A stretch of DNA of 64,000 nucleotides from Bacteroidales bacterium. GTDB taxonomy: Bacteria > Bacteroidota > Bacteroidia > Bacteroidales > P3. Location of the stretch: positions 62,001 to 126,000 of the forward strand of contig JAGBJI010000008.1 in assembly GCA_017934545.1 (NCBI GenBank). Direction: 5' to 3'. This document shows positions 1 to 9,189 of the stretch, one piece after another. The notes beneath the pieces were generated by a model. The model was not told the origin of the DNA, did not search any database, and saw nothing but the letters and a program-made list of their open reading frames with translations. Made by a program: the position numbers and the translations under genes. The stretch's first letter is position 1, and the number at the start of each line of letters is the position of its first letter.

Positions 1-2184
1 TCGCTTAAAGCCCTGTTGGTTCAGAAACAGGATTCAACAACCAATGCCGATATAACCTTAAAAACCGTTATTGACAGCAACGGATTGCAGGGTAGTTTTG
101 AAAACACGTCGTTCAATATTCAGGGAACGCAGATAAATATCAATGACAACCACATGATAGGCATAAGCAACGGCAAAGTGTCGTTGATAAACTTTATGGT
201 AAGTTCCATGACAAGCAATATAACCATAGACGGAGCGGTGGGTAAGGACGACGTATTGTTGTGCAAGTTCACCGATGTGGATTTGTCATTGGTCAATCCG
301 TTCATCTCCTCTTACGGAATGACCGTCAGCGGCACTCTGAACAAGGATGTCGTTTTGAGAAACATATTGCAGTCTTTTTCTTTCACTTCCGACTTGGAAG
401 CGGACAATCTTGCGGTCAACGGAGTGTATTTGGGCAAGGCTTGGTTGAACGTTGACAACAACCTTTCGCCCGATATTTTTTCTACGGACATAAAGTTTTT
501 GTATTATGCGGAGAACAATGAGGTTGTTCCGCTGCATGTCAACGGTATAGTGGCACCAAACGCCGACAAAGAGCAGTTGGATTTGAACGTAAACATGCAA
601 AACTTTCAGCTTGCGGTAATCAAAACCTTTATTTCCTCGTTCGCTTCCGACGTAGAGGGGTCGCTTTCGTGCGAAAACTTAACCGTCAAAGGCAGAATGC
701 AATCGCCCGACATTCAGGGTACGTTGCATTGCAACAATGCGGGATTGAAAGTCAACATGCTCAACACTAAATATTGGATAGATGACGATATATCGGTTTA
801 CAACAATAAAATATCGTTCAAAGACTTTGTCTTAAAGGACGAACAAAGCAATAAGATTACGGTCAACGGTGATATAACCCATCACAATTTTGCTTCCTTT
901 GACATAAACCTTAATGCCGTTGCGGACAGGATAAAAATCTTGGACACAAAAGCAGGTAACGGCGAAATGTATTACGGCAAGGCCTACGCATCTGCCAATG
1001 TCAATATAGTAGGGGACAGCAATATGATAAACATCAGCGGAAATGCCCGCACGGAACCAGGAACGTCGCTGACAGTTCCCGTAACGAGCAAGGAAAATGC
1101 ACAGGAAAACGAATTTATAACCTTTGTCAGTGCCAATACATCAACAGACAGCAGCACTGCAACACAGAACCAACCCGTCCAAGAGCGGTCTATGGGGTAT
1201 AATATATCAATTGACTTGAATGTAAACCCCAATGCCAAGCTTTATATCCCGATGGATTTCACTCAATTGAAGGGTGATTTGGCTGCGGCGGGCAACGGCG
1301 ACTTGAAAATAGCGATGAATTCCGACGGAAAGTTTTCCATGATTGGCGAAGTTGCTATTGACAACGGAACGTTTAAGTTTAACATCTTGGATGTTATGGA
1401 AAAGAATTTTGTTCTTCAGCAAGGAGGAACTCTGACATGGAACGGTGACCCCGCAGGAGGTATCCTTGACGTTACGGCTGTATACAAAACCAAAACATCT
1501 TTGGCAAGTATACTCGGCAACAACTTCTCCAAGCCCGTGGATGTTGAAAGTATAATACGTCTTTCTGGCGTTATGACCAACCCTCAGCCGTCTTTTGACA
1601 TAAATCTTCCGGGAACGGACGACCAAACGGTGGAAAAAGTGTTTATGAATATTGACAAATCCAACGAGAAAGTTATGTTGGAACAAACCGCAAGCATACT
1701 TCTGACCAACCAATTCTATTATTCCGAAGGCAGTTACCAGACCGAAGCATTGCAATCGGGCGTTACCTCTTCGTTGATGGGCGTTGCGTTTTCGCAATTG
1801 TCGGGTATGCTGACCAATATGGTTAAAATCGTTGACGTGAATCTTAACTATACGAGCAGCGGAACGGGAACCAATCTTTCAGACCAATTGGATGCCAATA
1901 TATCCAAGTCTTACGGCAAATGGGAAGTAAGTGTCAACGCCTCCATCGGCGGAAGCGGTACAACCCAATCCTCATCGGAATTTTCCAATATCATAGGTGA
2001 CGGATACGCACGTTACAGATACACCGACAACTTGCAGTTTGAGATTTTCAATCACTCAAATGCCAACGATTTTACCAAGTACAATATTTCTCCGTACACA
2101 CAAGGCGTAAGTCTTATATATAAAAAGGAGTACCAATCCGTGAAAGACATTTTCAAAAGGAAGAAGAAAAATGCAAAAAAATAA
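1..2184 (+). CDS. tamB: TamB/DUF490 translocation-assembly protein, C-terminal part (5' end outside window)
   Basis: The frame is open from base 1, so the gene starts upstream of the window; about 728 codons are present. The visible part is repetitive and beta-rich, and the last 200 residues (GTNLSDQLDANISKSYGKW, then a region ending in a basic KRKKK tail) match the C-terminal DUF490 domain of TamB-like proteins. The family spans the periplasm between inner and outer membrane and helps move lipids or assemble outer-membrane proteins. The next gene follows after 37 bp on the same strand, so they may be co-transcribed. Function is inferred from family likeness only. Confidence 0.85.
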   Translation, partial: SLKALLVQKQDSTTNADITLKTVIDSNGLQGSFENTSFNIQGTQININDNHMIGISNGKVSLINFMVSSMTSNITIDGAVGKDDVLLCKFTDVDLSLVNPFISSYGMTVSGTLNKDVVLRNILQSFSFTSDLEADNLAVNGVYLGKAWLNVDNNLSPDIFSTDIKFLYYAENNEVVPLHVNGIVAPNADKEQLDLNVNMQNFQLAVIKTFISSFASDVEGSLSCENLTVKGRMQSPDIQGTLHCNNAGLKVNMLNTKYWIDDDISVYNNKISFKDFVLKDEQSNKITVNGDITHHNFASFDINLNAVADRIKILDTKAGNGEMYYGKAYASANVNIVGDSNMINISGNARTEPGTSLTVPVTSKENAQENEFITFVSANTSTDSSTATQNQPVQERSMGYNISIDLNVNPNAKLYIPMDFTQLKGDLAAAGNGDLKIAMNSDGKFSMIGEVAIDNGTFKFNILDVMEKNFVLQQGGTLTWNGDPAGGILDVTAVYKTKTSLASILGNNFSKPVDVESIIRLSGVMTNPQPSFDINLPGTDDQTVEKVFMNIDKSNEKVMLEQTASILLTNQFYYSEGSYQTEALQSGVTSSLMGVAFSQLSGMLTNMVKIVDVNLNYTSSGTGTNLSDQLDANISKSYGKWEVSVNASIGGSGTTQSSSEFSNIIGDGYARYRYTDNLQFEIFNHSNANDFTKYNISPYTQGVSLIYKKEYQSVKDIFKRKKKNAKK

Positions 2185-2221
2185 ATAATAATATAAATGT
2201 ATAACCAAAAACAATAAGCAA

Positions 2222-4378
2222 ATGAGAAAGACAGCATTATTGATTGCGATGGCACTGTGTGCATTATTGCCTGCGGCCAAAGCAGACGAGGGAATGTGGT
2301 TGTTAATGTTTCTGAAACAACAGACATACAGCGACATGAAAGCAAAAGGGCTTAAACTTTCGCCCCAGCAAATATACGATATAAACCATGCGTCGTTGAA
2401 AGACGCCATCATACAGTTCGGCCGCGGATGTACGGGCGAGATTGTGTCAGACCAAGGTTTGATTTTGACCAACCATCACTGCGGATATTCGTCTATACAA
2501 TATCATTCAACGGTTGACCATGACTATTTGTCAAACGGTTTTTGGGCATATAACAAAAGCGAAGAGTTGCCTACGCCGGGTTTGACGGCTAAATTTTTCA
2601 TACGTATGGAAGATGTGACCGACAAAGTGTTGAAAGGCGTTAACGACAATATGAGCGAAAAGGAACGTACGGATATTGTACGCAAAAACTCTGCGGAAAT
2701 AAAAAAACAAGCCGAAGCCGGCACGGACTATACCGCCGAAGTGTCTACGATGTTTAACGGCAACCAATACATATTGTTCGTTTACCAAATATTCAAAGAT
2801 GTACGTTTGGTAGGGGCTCCGCCGTCTTCAATAGGCAAGTATGGTTCGGATACTGACAATTGGATGTGGCCGCGTCACACATGCGATTTTTCCGTTTTCC
2901 GTGTGTATGCCGACAAAAACGGAAAGCCTGCCGAATATTCGCCTGACAATATTCCGTTGAAACCTAAACACTATTTGCCTGTATCATTGAAAGGAATAAA
3001 AAACAATGATTTCGCAATGATAATGGGTTATCCGGGAACTACCGACCGCTTTTTGCCGTCTGCGGGAGTCAAAGAAGCAATTGATATATACAATCCGTCG
3101 GTCGTAACGGCAAGGGAAGCCTTGAGAAACGTTATGGACGCAGACATGAAAGCAGACCCTAAAGTCAGAATACAGTATGCAGCCAAATTTGCGTCATTGT
3201 CTAACTATTGGAAATTTTATATCGGCCAAACGCAGTGCTTAAACCGTTTGAACGTTTACAATACCAAGAAGACTTTGGAGAACCGTTTTGCAAAATGGAT
3301 AAAAGAAGATAAGACTTCAAACCGTGAAAAGATATACGGCAATGTATTGAACGACATTGAAGATTATTATCAAAACGCTTCGGAATACGACTACTTGAGA
3401 GTGTACACCAACGAAGCCATCTTAAGAGGGTCGTCCGTATTTTCCATATGCCGAATGCTTAAACCTGTCGTTGACATGATAGAATCGGGCGCATCGGAAG
3501 ACCAGATACAAAAAGCGGCAGCCGGAGTTAAAACCAATATTGACGCAGTTTTTAAAGATTATAACGAATCTACCGAGCAAAAAATTATGGCTGCGGGACT
3601 TGACGTCTATTTCCGCAACGTTCCTATGACATTGCAATCGCCTGAATTCTTGTCTTACGCTTTCCGTTACGGATACGATTTTGACAAGATAGCCGAAGAT
3701 ATATTCAAAACTTCGCAATTGGTAAGCAGAGATAAAGTTGAGCAGGCTTGGCAGAACAAAGATTTGTCCGAAATCAAAAACGACCCTGCCTATATCCTTA
3801 CCGTGCAACTTATAAACAATTACACCGACAAGATGTCTGCCATAAGCGGCAAGAGGGACCAACTTTCAAGAGCCAACCGTTTGTTTGTCAAAGGAGTTAT
3901 GGAGATGGATAAAGACAAACATTTCGCTCCTAACGCCAACTCAACCATACGCTACACCTACGGAAACGTGAAGAGTTACAATCCTAAGGACGGTGTGACT
4001 TACAATTACTACACTACGTTGGACGGGGTTATGGACAAGGAAGACAACTCCACATGGGAATTCACCGTTCCTGCCAAATTGCGTAAACTTTGGGAAGAAA
4101 AAGACTACGGACAATACGCTGAAAACGGCACTGTTCCCGTTGCGTTTATAACCAACAACGACATAACGGGCGGCAATTCGGGTTCACCGACAATAAATGC
4201 CAAAGGCGAGTTGATAGGGCTGGCATTTGACGGCAATTGGGAAGCCATGAGCGGCAATATAGCGTTCAACCCTGACATGCAAAGATGTATCAGCGTAGAC
4301 ATACGCTATGTTTTGTTTATCATAGACAAGTACGCAGGAGCAACGAATTTGATAAACGAGATGAAAATCGTCAAATAA
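2222..4378 (+). CDS. S46 family dipeptidyl-peptidase, DPP7 type
   Basis: 718 residues with a cleavable signal peptide (about 1-21, ending PAAKA), so it is exported and expected in the periplasm. The S46 catalytic triad is visible: His in TNHHCGY (about residue 85-86), Asp in the SDTDNWMWPRH segment (about 215-225) and Ser653 in GGNSGSP. Eighteen residues after the serine is FDGNWE, with Gly at about 671. In this family Gly at that site marks DPP7 (hydrophobic P1 residues), while Arg marks DPP11 (acidic P1). The enzyme removes dipeptides from the N-terminus of peptides and fits peptide-based growth. A hairpin terminator follows directly. Confidence 0.93.
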   Translation: MRKTALLIAMALCALLPAAKADEGMWLLMFLKQQTYSDMKAKGLKLSPQQIYDINHASLKDAIIQFGRGCTGEIVSDQGLILTNHHCGYSSIQYHSTVDHDYLSNGFWAYNKSEELPTPGLTAKFFIRMEDVTDKVLKGVNDNMSEKERTDIVRKNSAEIKKQAEAGTDYTAEVSTMFNGNQYILFVYQIFKDVRLVGAPPSSIGKYGSDTDNWMWPRHTCDFSVFRVYADKNGKPAEYSPDNIPLKPKHYLPVSLKGIKNNDFAMIMGYPGTTDRFLPSAGVKEAIDIYNPSVVTAREALRNVMDADMKADPKVRIQYAAKFASLSNYWKFYIGQTQCLNRLNVYNTKKTLENRFAKWIKEDKTSNREKIYGNVLNDIEDYYQNASEYDYLRVYTNEAILRGSSVFSICRMLKPVVDMIESGASEDQIQKAAAGVKTNIDAVFKDYNESTEQKIMAAGLDVYFRNVPMTLQSPEFLSYAFRYGYDFDKIAEDIFKTSQLVSRDKVEQAWQNKDLSEIKNDPAYILTVQLINNYTDKMSAISGKRDQLSRANRLFVKGVMEMDKDKHFAPNANSTIRYTYGNVKSYNPKDGVTYNYYTTLDGVMDKEDNSTWEFTVPAKLRKLWEEKDYGQYAENGTVPVAFITNNDITGGNSGSPTINAKGELIGLAFDGNWEAMSGNIAFNPDMQRCISVDIRYVLFIIDKYAGATNLINEMKIVK

Positions 4379-4402
4379 CCGTATATAACAACGGTTTTAA
4401 TC

Positions 4403-4448
4403 AAAATCCTTTTCTGAAAACATTTTATTCTTTTCAGAAAAGGATTTT
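4403..4448 (+). terminator. Hairpin terminator after the DPP7-like gene
   Basis: A perfect 18-bp inverted repeat (4403-4420 and 4431-4448, loop 10) followed by a T-run. It lies 25 bp after the stop codon. Its arms are also the first two units of the palindrome array at 4410-4571. Confidence 0.6.
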
Positions 4449-4571
4449 TTGTTTTCAGAAAGTAAAAATAAAAAACATATGTTTTTGAAGAAAAAAACAT
4501 ATGTTTTTTGATTAAAATTCATATGTTTTTTTGAAAAAATACATATGTTTTTTCAAATCCTTTTCACAAAA
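4410..4571. repeat. Phased palindrome array, 8 units of 21-22 bp, including a CATATG quartet
   Basis: Fills most of the 302-bp gap between the peptidase gene and gyrB. Unit centres: 4415, 4436 and 4457 (TTTTCWGAAAA type), then CATATG at 4476, 4498, 4520 and 4542 (exactly 22 bp apart, each between A- and T-runs), then TTTTCACAAAA centred at 4566. The step is 21-22 bp throughout, that is two helical turns. The array ends about 80 bp before the gyrB -7 box. Similar arrays occur in several other gaps of this window. Function unknown. Confidence 0.8.
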
Positions 4572-4651
4572 CAGTTCGGATAAAATATAACAGAAGACAG
4601 ATGTTGATTAGATTGTGAAAAAAAACTTTTTGCCGTTACGGAAAAAATTTG

Positions 4652-4659
4652 TAACTTTG
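4652..4659 (+). promoter_or_regulatory. -7 box (TAACTTTG) for gyrB
   Basis: Matches the Bacteroidetes TAnnTTTG consensus, with a TTTTTG -33-like motif about 20 bp upstream (4626-4631). The start codon is 21 bp downstream, so the leader is short. Confidence 0.75.
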
Positions 4660-4680
4660 CAAAAGTAAATTTAATGACTG

Positions 4681-6627
4681 ATGGATACAAACACTAATCA
4701 AAACAATTATACGGCTGCCAATATCAACGTATTGGAAGGCTTGGAAGCAGTCCGCAAACGTCCTGCAATGTACATAGGCGACGTCAATACCAACGGATTG
4801 CACCATTTGGTTTACGAAGTCGTGGATAACTCTATTGACGAGGCTCTTGCGGGTTATTGTACTGATATAAAAGTGTCAATATTGGAAGACAACTCCATAA
4901 GGGTTGAGGACAACGGAAGGGGAATACCCGTTGACATGCACGAAAAGGAACACCGCAGTGCATTGGAAGTGGTTATGACGGTTTTGCATGCAGGAGGTAA
5001 GTTTGACAAAGGTTCTTACAAAGTATCGGGAGGACTGCACGGAGTGGGTGTGTCATGTGTCAACGCATTGAGTAAACATGTGCATGTGACGGTTTGCAGG
5101 GACGGTCACGTGTATGAACAAGAATATGAAAGAGGTCACCCGTTGTATGCCGTAAGAGAGATTGGTACTACCCAAAAACGCGGAACGACGGTTGAGTTTA
5201 CGCCTGATGACGAGATTTTTACCACAACGGAATACAATTACGAAACCTTGAGTGCAAGGTTAAGGGAGTTGGCGTTTTTGAACAAAGGCTTAAGATTGTC
5301 GTTAACCGATTTGCGGCAGGCTGACGAAGAGGGTAAATTCAAGGAAGAAACCTTTTACTCGGCTGAAGGTCTGAAAGATTTTTTGAATTATTTGGACGCA
5401 TCACGGGAAAAGATAACTCCCGAGCCTATATGTATAGAGGGCGAAAAGAACGGAATCCCTATTGAGATAGCCATGCAGTACAACACCACCTTTACGGAGA
5501 ATTTGCATTCGTATGTAAACAATATCAATACCCATGAGGGCGGTACGCACTTGCAGGGATTCAGACAGGGTATGACACGTACGCTGAAAAACTATGCGGA
5601 AAAGGAAAAAATGCTGGAAAAACTTAAGTTTGAAATCAGCGGAGATGACTTCCGCGAGGGTTTGACGGCAGTTATATCGGTCAAAGTTGCCGAACCGCAG
5701 TTTGAGGGTCAGACCAAAACCAAGTTAGGCAATAGCGAAGTGGTATCGGCAGTAAGTCAGATGATTGCCGATAAACTTAACATATATTTGGAAGAACATC
5801 CAAAGGAAGCCAAAGCAATAGTTGACAAGGTTATCTTGGCTGCACAGGCACGCCATGCGGCACGTAAGGCAAGGGAATTGGTGCAACGCCAGACTATAAT
5901 GGGTGTGTCGGGATTGCCGGGTAAGTTGGCGGATTGTTCAAGCAACGACCCGTCGGAATGCGAACTGTTTTTGGTTGAGGGAGATTCGGCAGGCGGAACG
6001 GCCAAACAAGGACGTAACCGTGAGTTTCAGGCCATATTGCCTTTAAGAGGAAAGATACTTAACGTTGAAAAGGCAATGCAGCACCGTGTATTGGATTCGG
6101 AATCAATCAAAAACATATACACCGCATTGGGAGTGACCATCGGAACGCAGGAAGACAGCAAAGCCTTGAATATGGAGAAATTGCGTTACCACAAGGTTAT
6201 AATTATGACAGATGCCGACGTGGACGGTTCGCATATAGCTACGTTGATACTTACGTTTTTCTTCCGCTACATGCGTGAATTGATAGAAGCGGGTCACGTA
6301 TACATAGCTACGCCACCGTTGTATTTGATTTCCAAAGGCAAAAACTTCCGTAAATATTGTTGGACCGACGAAGAACGTGCGTCAATTATAGCCGATTTGG
6401 GCGGAAGTGACGGCGTGGAAGTACAGCGTTACAAAGGTCTTGGAGAGATGGACCACGACCAATTGTGGACAACTACAATGGACCCTGACAACCGTATACT
6501 CCGTCACGTTGCAATCAACGATGCCGCCGAAGCGGACAGAATATTCTCCATGTTGATGGGCGACGACGTTTTGCCGAGAAAAGATTTTATAGAAGCAAAT
6601 GCAAAATATGCCAACATTGATGCATAA
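4681..6627 (+). CDS. gyrB: DNA gyrase subunit B
   Basis: 648 residues. The ATPase/transducer half starts with the N-terminal motif VLEGLEAVRKRPAMYIGD and has the GHKL ATP-site motifs DNSIDEA, DNGRGIP and GGLHGVG. The TOPRIM half has EGDSAGG (433-439) and DADVDGSH (from about 511), the Mg-binding acidic residues of type II topoisomerases. The C-terminus holds YKGLGEMD. With GyrA it introduces negative supercoils into DNA. ParE is the main alternative, but the length and the QGRNREFQAILPLRGKILNVEKA-type segment (about 443-465) fit GyrB. It stands alone, with its own promoter and terminator. Confidence 0.95.
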   Translation: MDTNTNQNNYTAANINVLEGLEAVRKRPAMYIGDVNTNGLHHLVYEVVDNSIDEALAGYCTDIKVSILEDNSIRVEDNGRGIPVDMHEKEHRSALEVVMTVLHAGGKFDKGSYKVSGGLHGVGVSCVNALSKHVHVTVCRDGHVYEQEYERGHPLYAVREIGTTQKRGTTVEFTPDDEIFTTTEYNYETLSARLRELAFLNKGLRLSLTDLRQADEEGKFKEETFYSAEGLKDFLNYLDASREKITPEPICIEGEKNGIPIEIAMQYNTTFTENLHSYVNNINTHEGGTHLQGFRQGMTRTLKNYAEKEKMLEKLKFEISGDDFREGLTAVISVKVAEPQFEGQTKTKLGNSEVVSAVSQMIADKLNIYLEEHPKEAKAIVDKVILAAQARHAARKARELVQRQTIMGVSGLPGKLADCSSNDPSECELFLVEGDSAGGTAKQGRNREFQAILPLRGKILNVEKAMQHRVLDSESIKNIYTALGVTIGTQEDSKALNMEKLRYHKVIIMTDADVDGSHIATLILTFFFRYMRELIEAGHVYIATPPLYLISKGKNFRKYCWTDEERASIIADLGGSDGVEVQRYKGLGEMDHDQLWTTTMDPDNRILRHVAINDAAEADRIFSMLMGDDVLPRKDFIEANAKYANIDA

Positions 6628-6650
6628 TCTTTGAAAATAAATACTGAATA

Positions 6651-6687
6651 AAAAGGTCTGACATGTAAAAATGTTATGACCTTTTTT
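6651..6687 (+). terminator. Rho-independent terminator after gyrB
   Basis: Imperfect stem with AAAAGGTC pairing to GACCTTTT and a weaker inner TGACAT/ATGTTA stem, ending in a T-run, 24 bp after the gyrB stop. Confidence 0.7.
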
Positions 6688-6749
6688 GGTTGTACGGGCG
6701 TAAAAACAAAATATATAGATGTTTTTTGCGTTATTTTATAAAAAATTAT

Positions 6750-6757
6750 TACTTTTG
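6750..6757 (+). promoter_or_regulatory. -7 box (TACTTTTG) for the bamD-rpoZ-coaBC operon
   Basis: TAnnTTTG consensus. It lies downstream of an upstream in-frame ATG at 6719, which argues that translation of bamD begins later, at 6785. Confidence 0.7.
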
Positions 6758-6784
6758 CAAAATATTTTAATACGGATAACGGTA

Positions 6785-7609
6785 GTGGTAAGATATAAAT
6801 TTAAGGCTGTGTCGCTTTTGTTGCTGACTTTTTCCGTATGTATGCTTTGCTCTTGTGCAAGCAGTCATAAGAAATTGTTGAAAAGCGATGACAATGAAGC
6901 CAAATACGAGGCTGCGGTTAAGGCTTACAACCAAGGAGATTATTACAAAGCCAACCAATTGTTTGATAATCTTTTGTTGTATTTCAGAGGAAGGGACAAA
7001 GCGGAAGATGTAAGTCTGTATTATGCCAAAAGCCTTATGGGAGGAAAAGATTATTTTTCGGCAGGTTATCAATTTGAAAACTTTGTCAGATGGTTTCCTT
7101 ATTCTCCGAAGGCAGAAGAGGCCTTGTATTATTGTGCATACTGCAAATTCAAAGAATCCCCCGAATATTATTTGGACCAAACGCTGACAGTAGAAAGTAT
7201 AAAAGCGTTTGAAGATTATATTGACAAATACCCTGAATCGCCCAGAGTGCAGCAGGCAAATGAGTGTTTGGACGAATTGCGTATGAAGTTGATAAAAAAA
7301 GACTACACCAATGCGTACAATTACTACAAAGTAGGGCAGTATCAGGCGGCACACGTGGCGTTGAAAGAGTTTATAAGCCGCTACGCCGACCAAACGCAAT
7401 ACCGGCAGGACGCTATGTATTACATAGTTCTGGCCGATTATCATTATGCTTACGGTTCAGTGCCGGAGAAACAGAAAGAAAGGTGGACGACAATGATTTT
7501 GGATTATGAAAAATATCAGGCATTGTTTGAAAACTTCACCGACAAAGCCAAGACGGACGATTTAAAAAAGAAATACGAGTACGCAAAGGCACAGGTCGGA
7601 ATGAATTAA
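6785..7609 (+). CDS. bamD: Outer membrane assembly lipoprotein BamD
   Basis: 274 residues from a GTG start. This start gives a clean lipoprotein signal, MVRYKFK then a hydrophobic core and the lipobox LCSC (Cys24), and lies downstream of the -7 box at 6750. The ATG at 6719 would add 22 residues encoded across the promoter. The mature part is tetratricopeptide-like, with repeated Y-x-x-A-x-x-x-F helices and the stretches AAVKAYNQGDYYKANQLF and FPYSPKAEEALYY. BamD is the essential lipoprotein of the BAM complex that inserts beta-barrel proteins in the outer membrane. First gene of an operon with rpoZ, coaBC and DUF4835, an order usual in Bacteroidetes. Confidence 0.88.
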   Translation: MVRYKFKAVSLLLLTFSVCMLCSCASSHKKLLKSDDNEAKYEAAVKAYNQGDYYKANQLFDNLLLYFRGRDKAEDVSLYYAKSLMGGKDYFSAGYQFENFVRWFPYSPKAEEALYYCAYCKFKESPEYYLDQTLTVESIKAFEDYIDKYPESPRVQQANECLDELRMKLIKKDYTNAYNYYKVGQYQAAHVALKEFISRYADQTQYRQDAMYYIVLADYHYAYGSVPEKQKERWTTMILDYEKYQALFENFTDKAKTDDLKKKYEYAKAQVGMN

Positions 7610-7638
7610 CGGATAAAATTTATATATTATAAAGAATA

Positions 7639-8001
7639 ATGGATTATAAAAAAATTAAAGCTGACACAAGTATTAAGACAAGAAACTTAAATGATTTCAG
7701 CAATCTGACGGGAAATGTTTACGAAACGGTATCCATGCTTTACAAAAGGGCGGATTCCATAGCAGGAGAGATGAAACAGGAGTTGTATCACAAGATTGAA
7801 GAGTTTAAACTTGAGGATACGGGTTCGGATGAAACATTTGAAAACCACGAACAGATAGAAGTGTCCAGATATTATGAGCAACTGCCTAAACCTTATCTGA
7901 TTGCAATCAAAGAATATCTTGATGACAAGTTGGTTTACCGTAACGAAAAATTAGGACACGGAAATATTGAATCACTGCCGGGTGGAAAATCTGCAGAATA
8001 A
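7639..8001 (+). CDS. rpoZ: RNA polymerase omega subunit, Bacteroidetes Rpb6-like type
   Basis: 120 residues starting MDYKKIKADTSIKTRN, the typical start of the Bacteroidetes omega family. It contains the conserved segment GNVYETV followed by KRAD, the omega-type helix that contacts beta prime, and a C-terminal RYYEQLPKPYLIAIKEYL. It helps assemble RNA polymerase. It lies 29 bp after bamD, and its 3' end overlaps the start of coaBC by 20 bp, which suggests coupled translation. Confidence 0.88.
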   Translation: MDYKKIKADTSIKTRNLNDFSNLTGNVYETVSMLYKRADSIAGEMKQELYHKIEEFKLEDTGSDETFENHEQIEVSRYYEQLPKPYLIAIKEYLDDKLVYRNEKLGHGNIESLPGGKSAE

Positions 8002-9187
8002 AAAGATAATAGTCGGTATAAGCGGAGGAATAGCGGCTTATAAGGCACCTTTGTTGATAAGGGAGTTGGTAAAAAGAGGGGCGAAGGTAAAGGTTGCCGC
8101 AACGGATAATGCCCTCAAGTTCGTCACTTTGCTGACCTTACAAACACTTTCAAACAATAATGTTTACAATGATATGTTCGGTAGTTACCAATCGGTAACC
8201 ACCGAACATATATCGCTTGCACAGTGGGCTGATTGCATAATTGTCGCTCCTGCGACGGCGGATATTATCGGTAAATACGCAAACGGTATTGCCGATGAGG
8301 CGTTGTCCACTTTGCTGACGGCGTTTGACAAAAAAGTATTCATGGCTCCTGCGATGAATACGGCAATGTACTGCAATTTTGCGGTGCAACAAAATATGAA
8401 AACCCTGCAATCGCACGGCGTAGAAATCATTGACGCACAATACGGAGAACTTGCATGCGGACAGGACGGCAAAGGACGTATGGCGGATATAGAAGATATT
8501 GTTGCAAGAATTGAAAACTATTTTTCTTTTACGCAGGATTTTGCAGGCAAAACCGTTACCGTTACCGCAGGACCTACACGTGAGAAGATAGACAGCGTAC
8601 GGTTTATTTCCAACAATTCATCGGGTAAGATGGGAATAGCTGTTGCCGGAGAATTTGTTGCAAGAGGTGCCGTTGTTAACTTGGTTTTGGGTCCTGTTCA
8701 GCAAAAAGTGCAGGCTCAAGACAGACTTAACGTCATTGACGTTGTGACTGCGGAGCAAATGTATGAAAAAACCGTTGAATGTTTTGCCCATTCCGATATT
8801 GCGGTATGTGCAGCTGCGGTTGCGGACTATACAACGGACAAGGTCTTTGAGGGAAAGATGAAGAAAAAAGACAGCAATCTTACCCTGCAACTTGTGCCTA
8901 CAAAAGATATTCTTGCAACTTTGGGTCAAAGAAAAAAGGATTCTCAATTGCTAATCGGCTTTGCATTGGAAACGGACAATGAGTTGGGAAACGCCAAGGG
9001 TAAGTTGGCCAAAAAGAATGCAGACCTTATAATATTGAATTCGCTAAAAGACGCAGGGGCAGGCTTTGAGGTTGACACCAACAAGGTAACCTTTGTTGAC
9101 AAATACGGCAATACGGAGCCTATGTGCCTCAAAGCAAAGCGGGAAGTGGCACGCGATATAGTAAATAAGATTAAAGAATTTTTGTGA
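7982..9187 (+). CDS. coaBC: Phosphopantothenoylcysteine decarboxylase / phosphopantothenate-cysteine ligase
   Basis: 401 residues from GTG 7982 ([21 protein letters not shown]); a TTG at 7967 is less likely. The N-terminal CoaC flavoprotein half shows the active-site His in TTEHIS, the PAMNTAMY substrate clamp and the Cys in [10 protein letters not shown]. The C-terminal CoaB half shows [17 protein letters not shown], a CoaB signature, and [19 protein letters not shown] with the conserved lysine segment. It makes 4'-phosphopantetheine from 4'-phosphopantothenate and cysteine in coenzyme A synthesis. The pantothenate gene panC lies at the right edge of the window but not in the same operon. 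Confidence 0.93.
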   Translation: MENLQNKKIIVGISGGIAAYKAPLLIRELVKRGAKVKVAATDNALKFVTLLTLQTLSNNNVYNDMFGSYQSVTTEHISLAQWADCIIVAPATADIIGKYANGIADEALSTLLTAFDKKVFMAPAMNTAMYCNFAVQQNMKTLQSHGVEIIDAQYGELACGQDGKGRMADIEDIVARIENYFSFTQDFAGKTVTVTAGPTREKIDSVRFISNNSSGKMGIAVAGEFVARGAVVNLVLGPVQQKVQAQDRLNVIDVVTAEQMYEKTVECFAHSDIAVCAAAVADYTTDKVFEGKMKKKDSNLTLQLVPTKDILATLGQRKKDSQLLIGFALETDNELGNAKGKLAKKNADLIILNSLKDAGAGFEVDTNKVTFVDKYGNTEPMCLKAKREVARDIVNKIKEFL

Positions 9188-9189
9188 TT

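Noticed and set aside
4476-4547. CATATG quartets as a small CRISPR array
   Set aside because: The 22-bp period is too short, there are no unique spacers, and no cas gene is present.
6719-6784. Upstream ATG for bamD
   Set aside because: It precedes the -7 box at 6750 and spoils the lipoprotein signal; GTG 6785 fits better.
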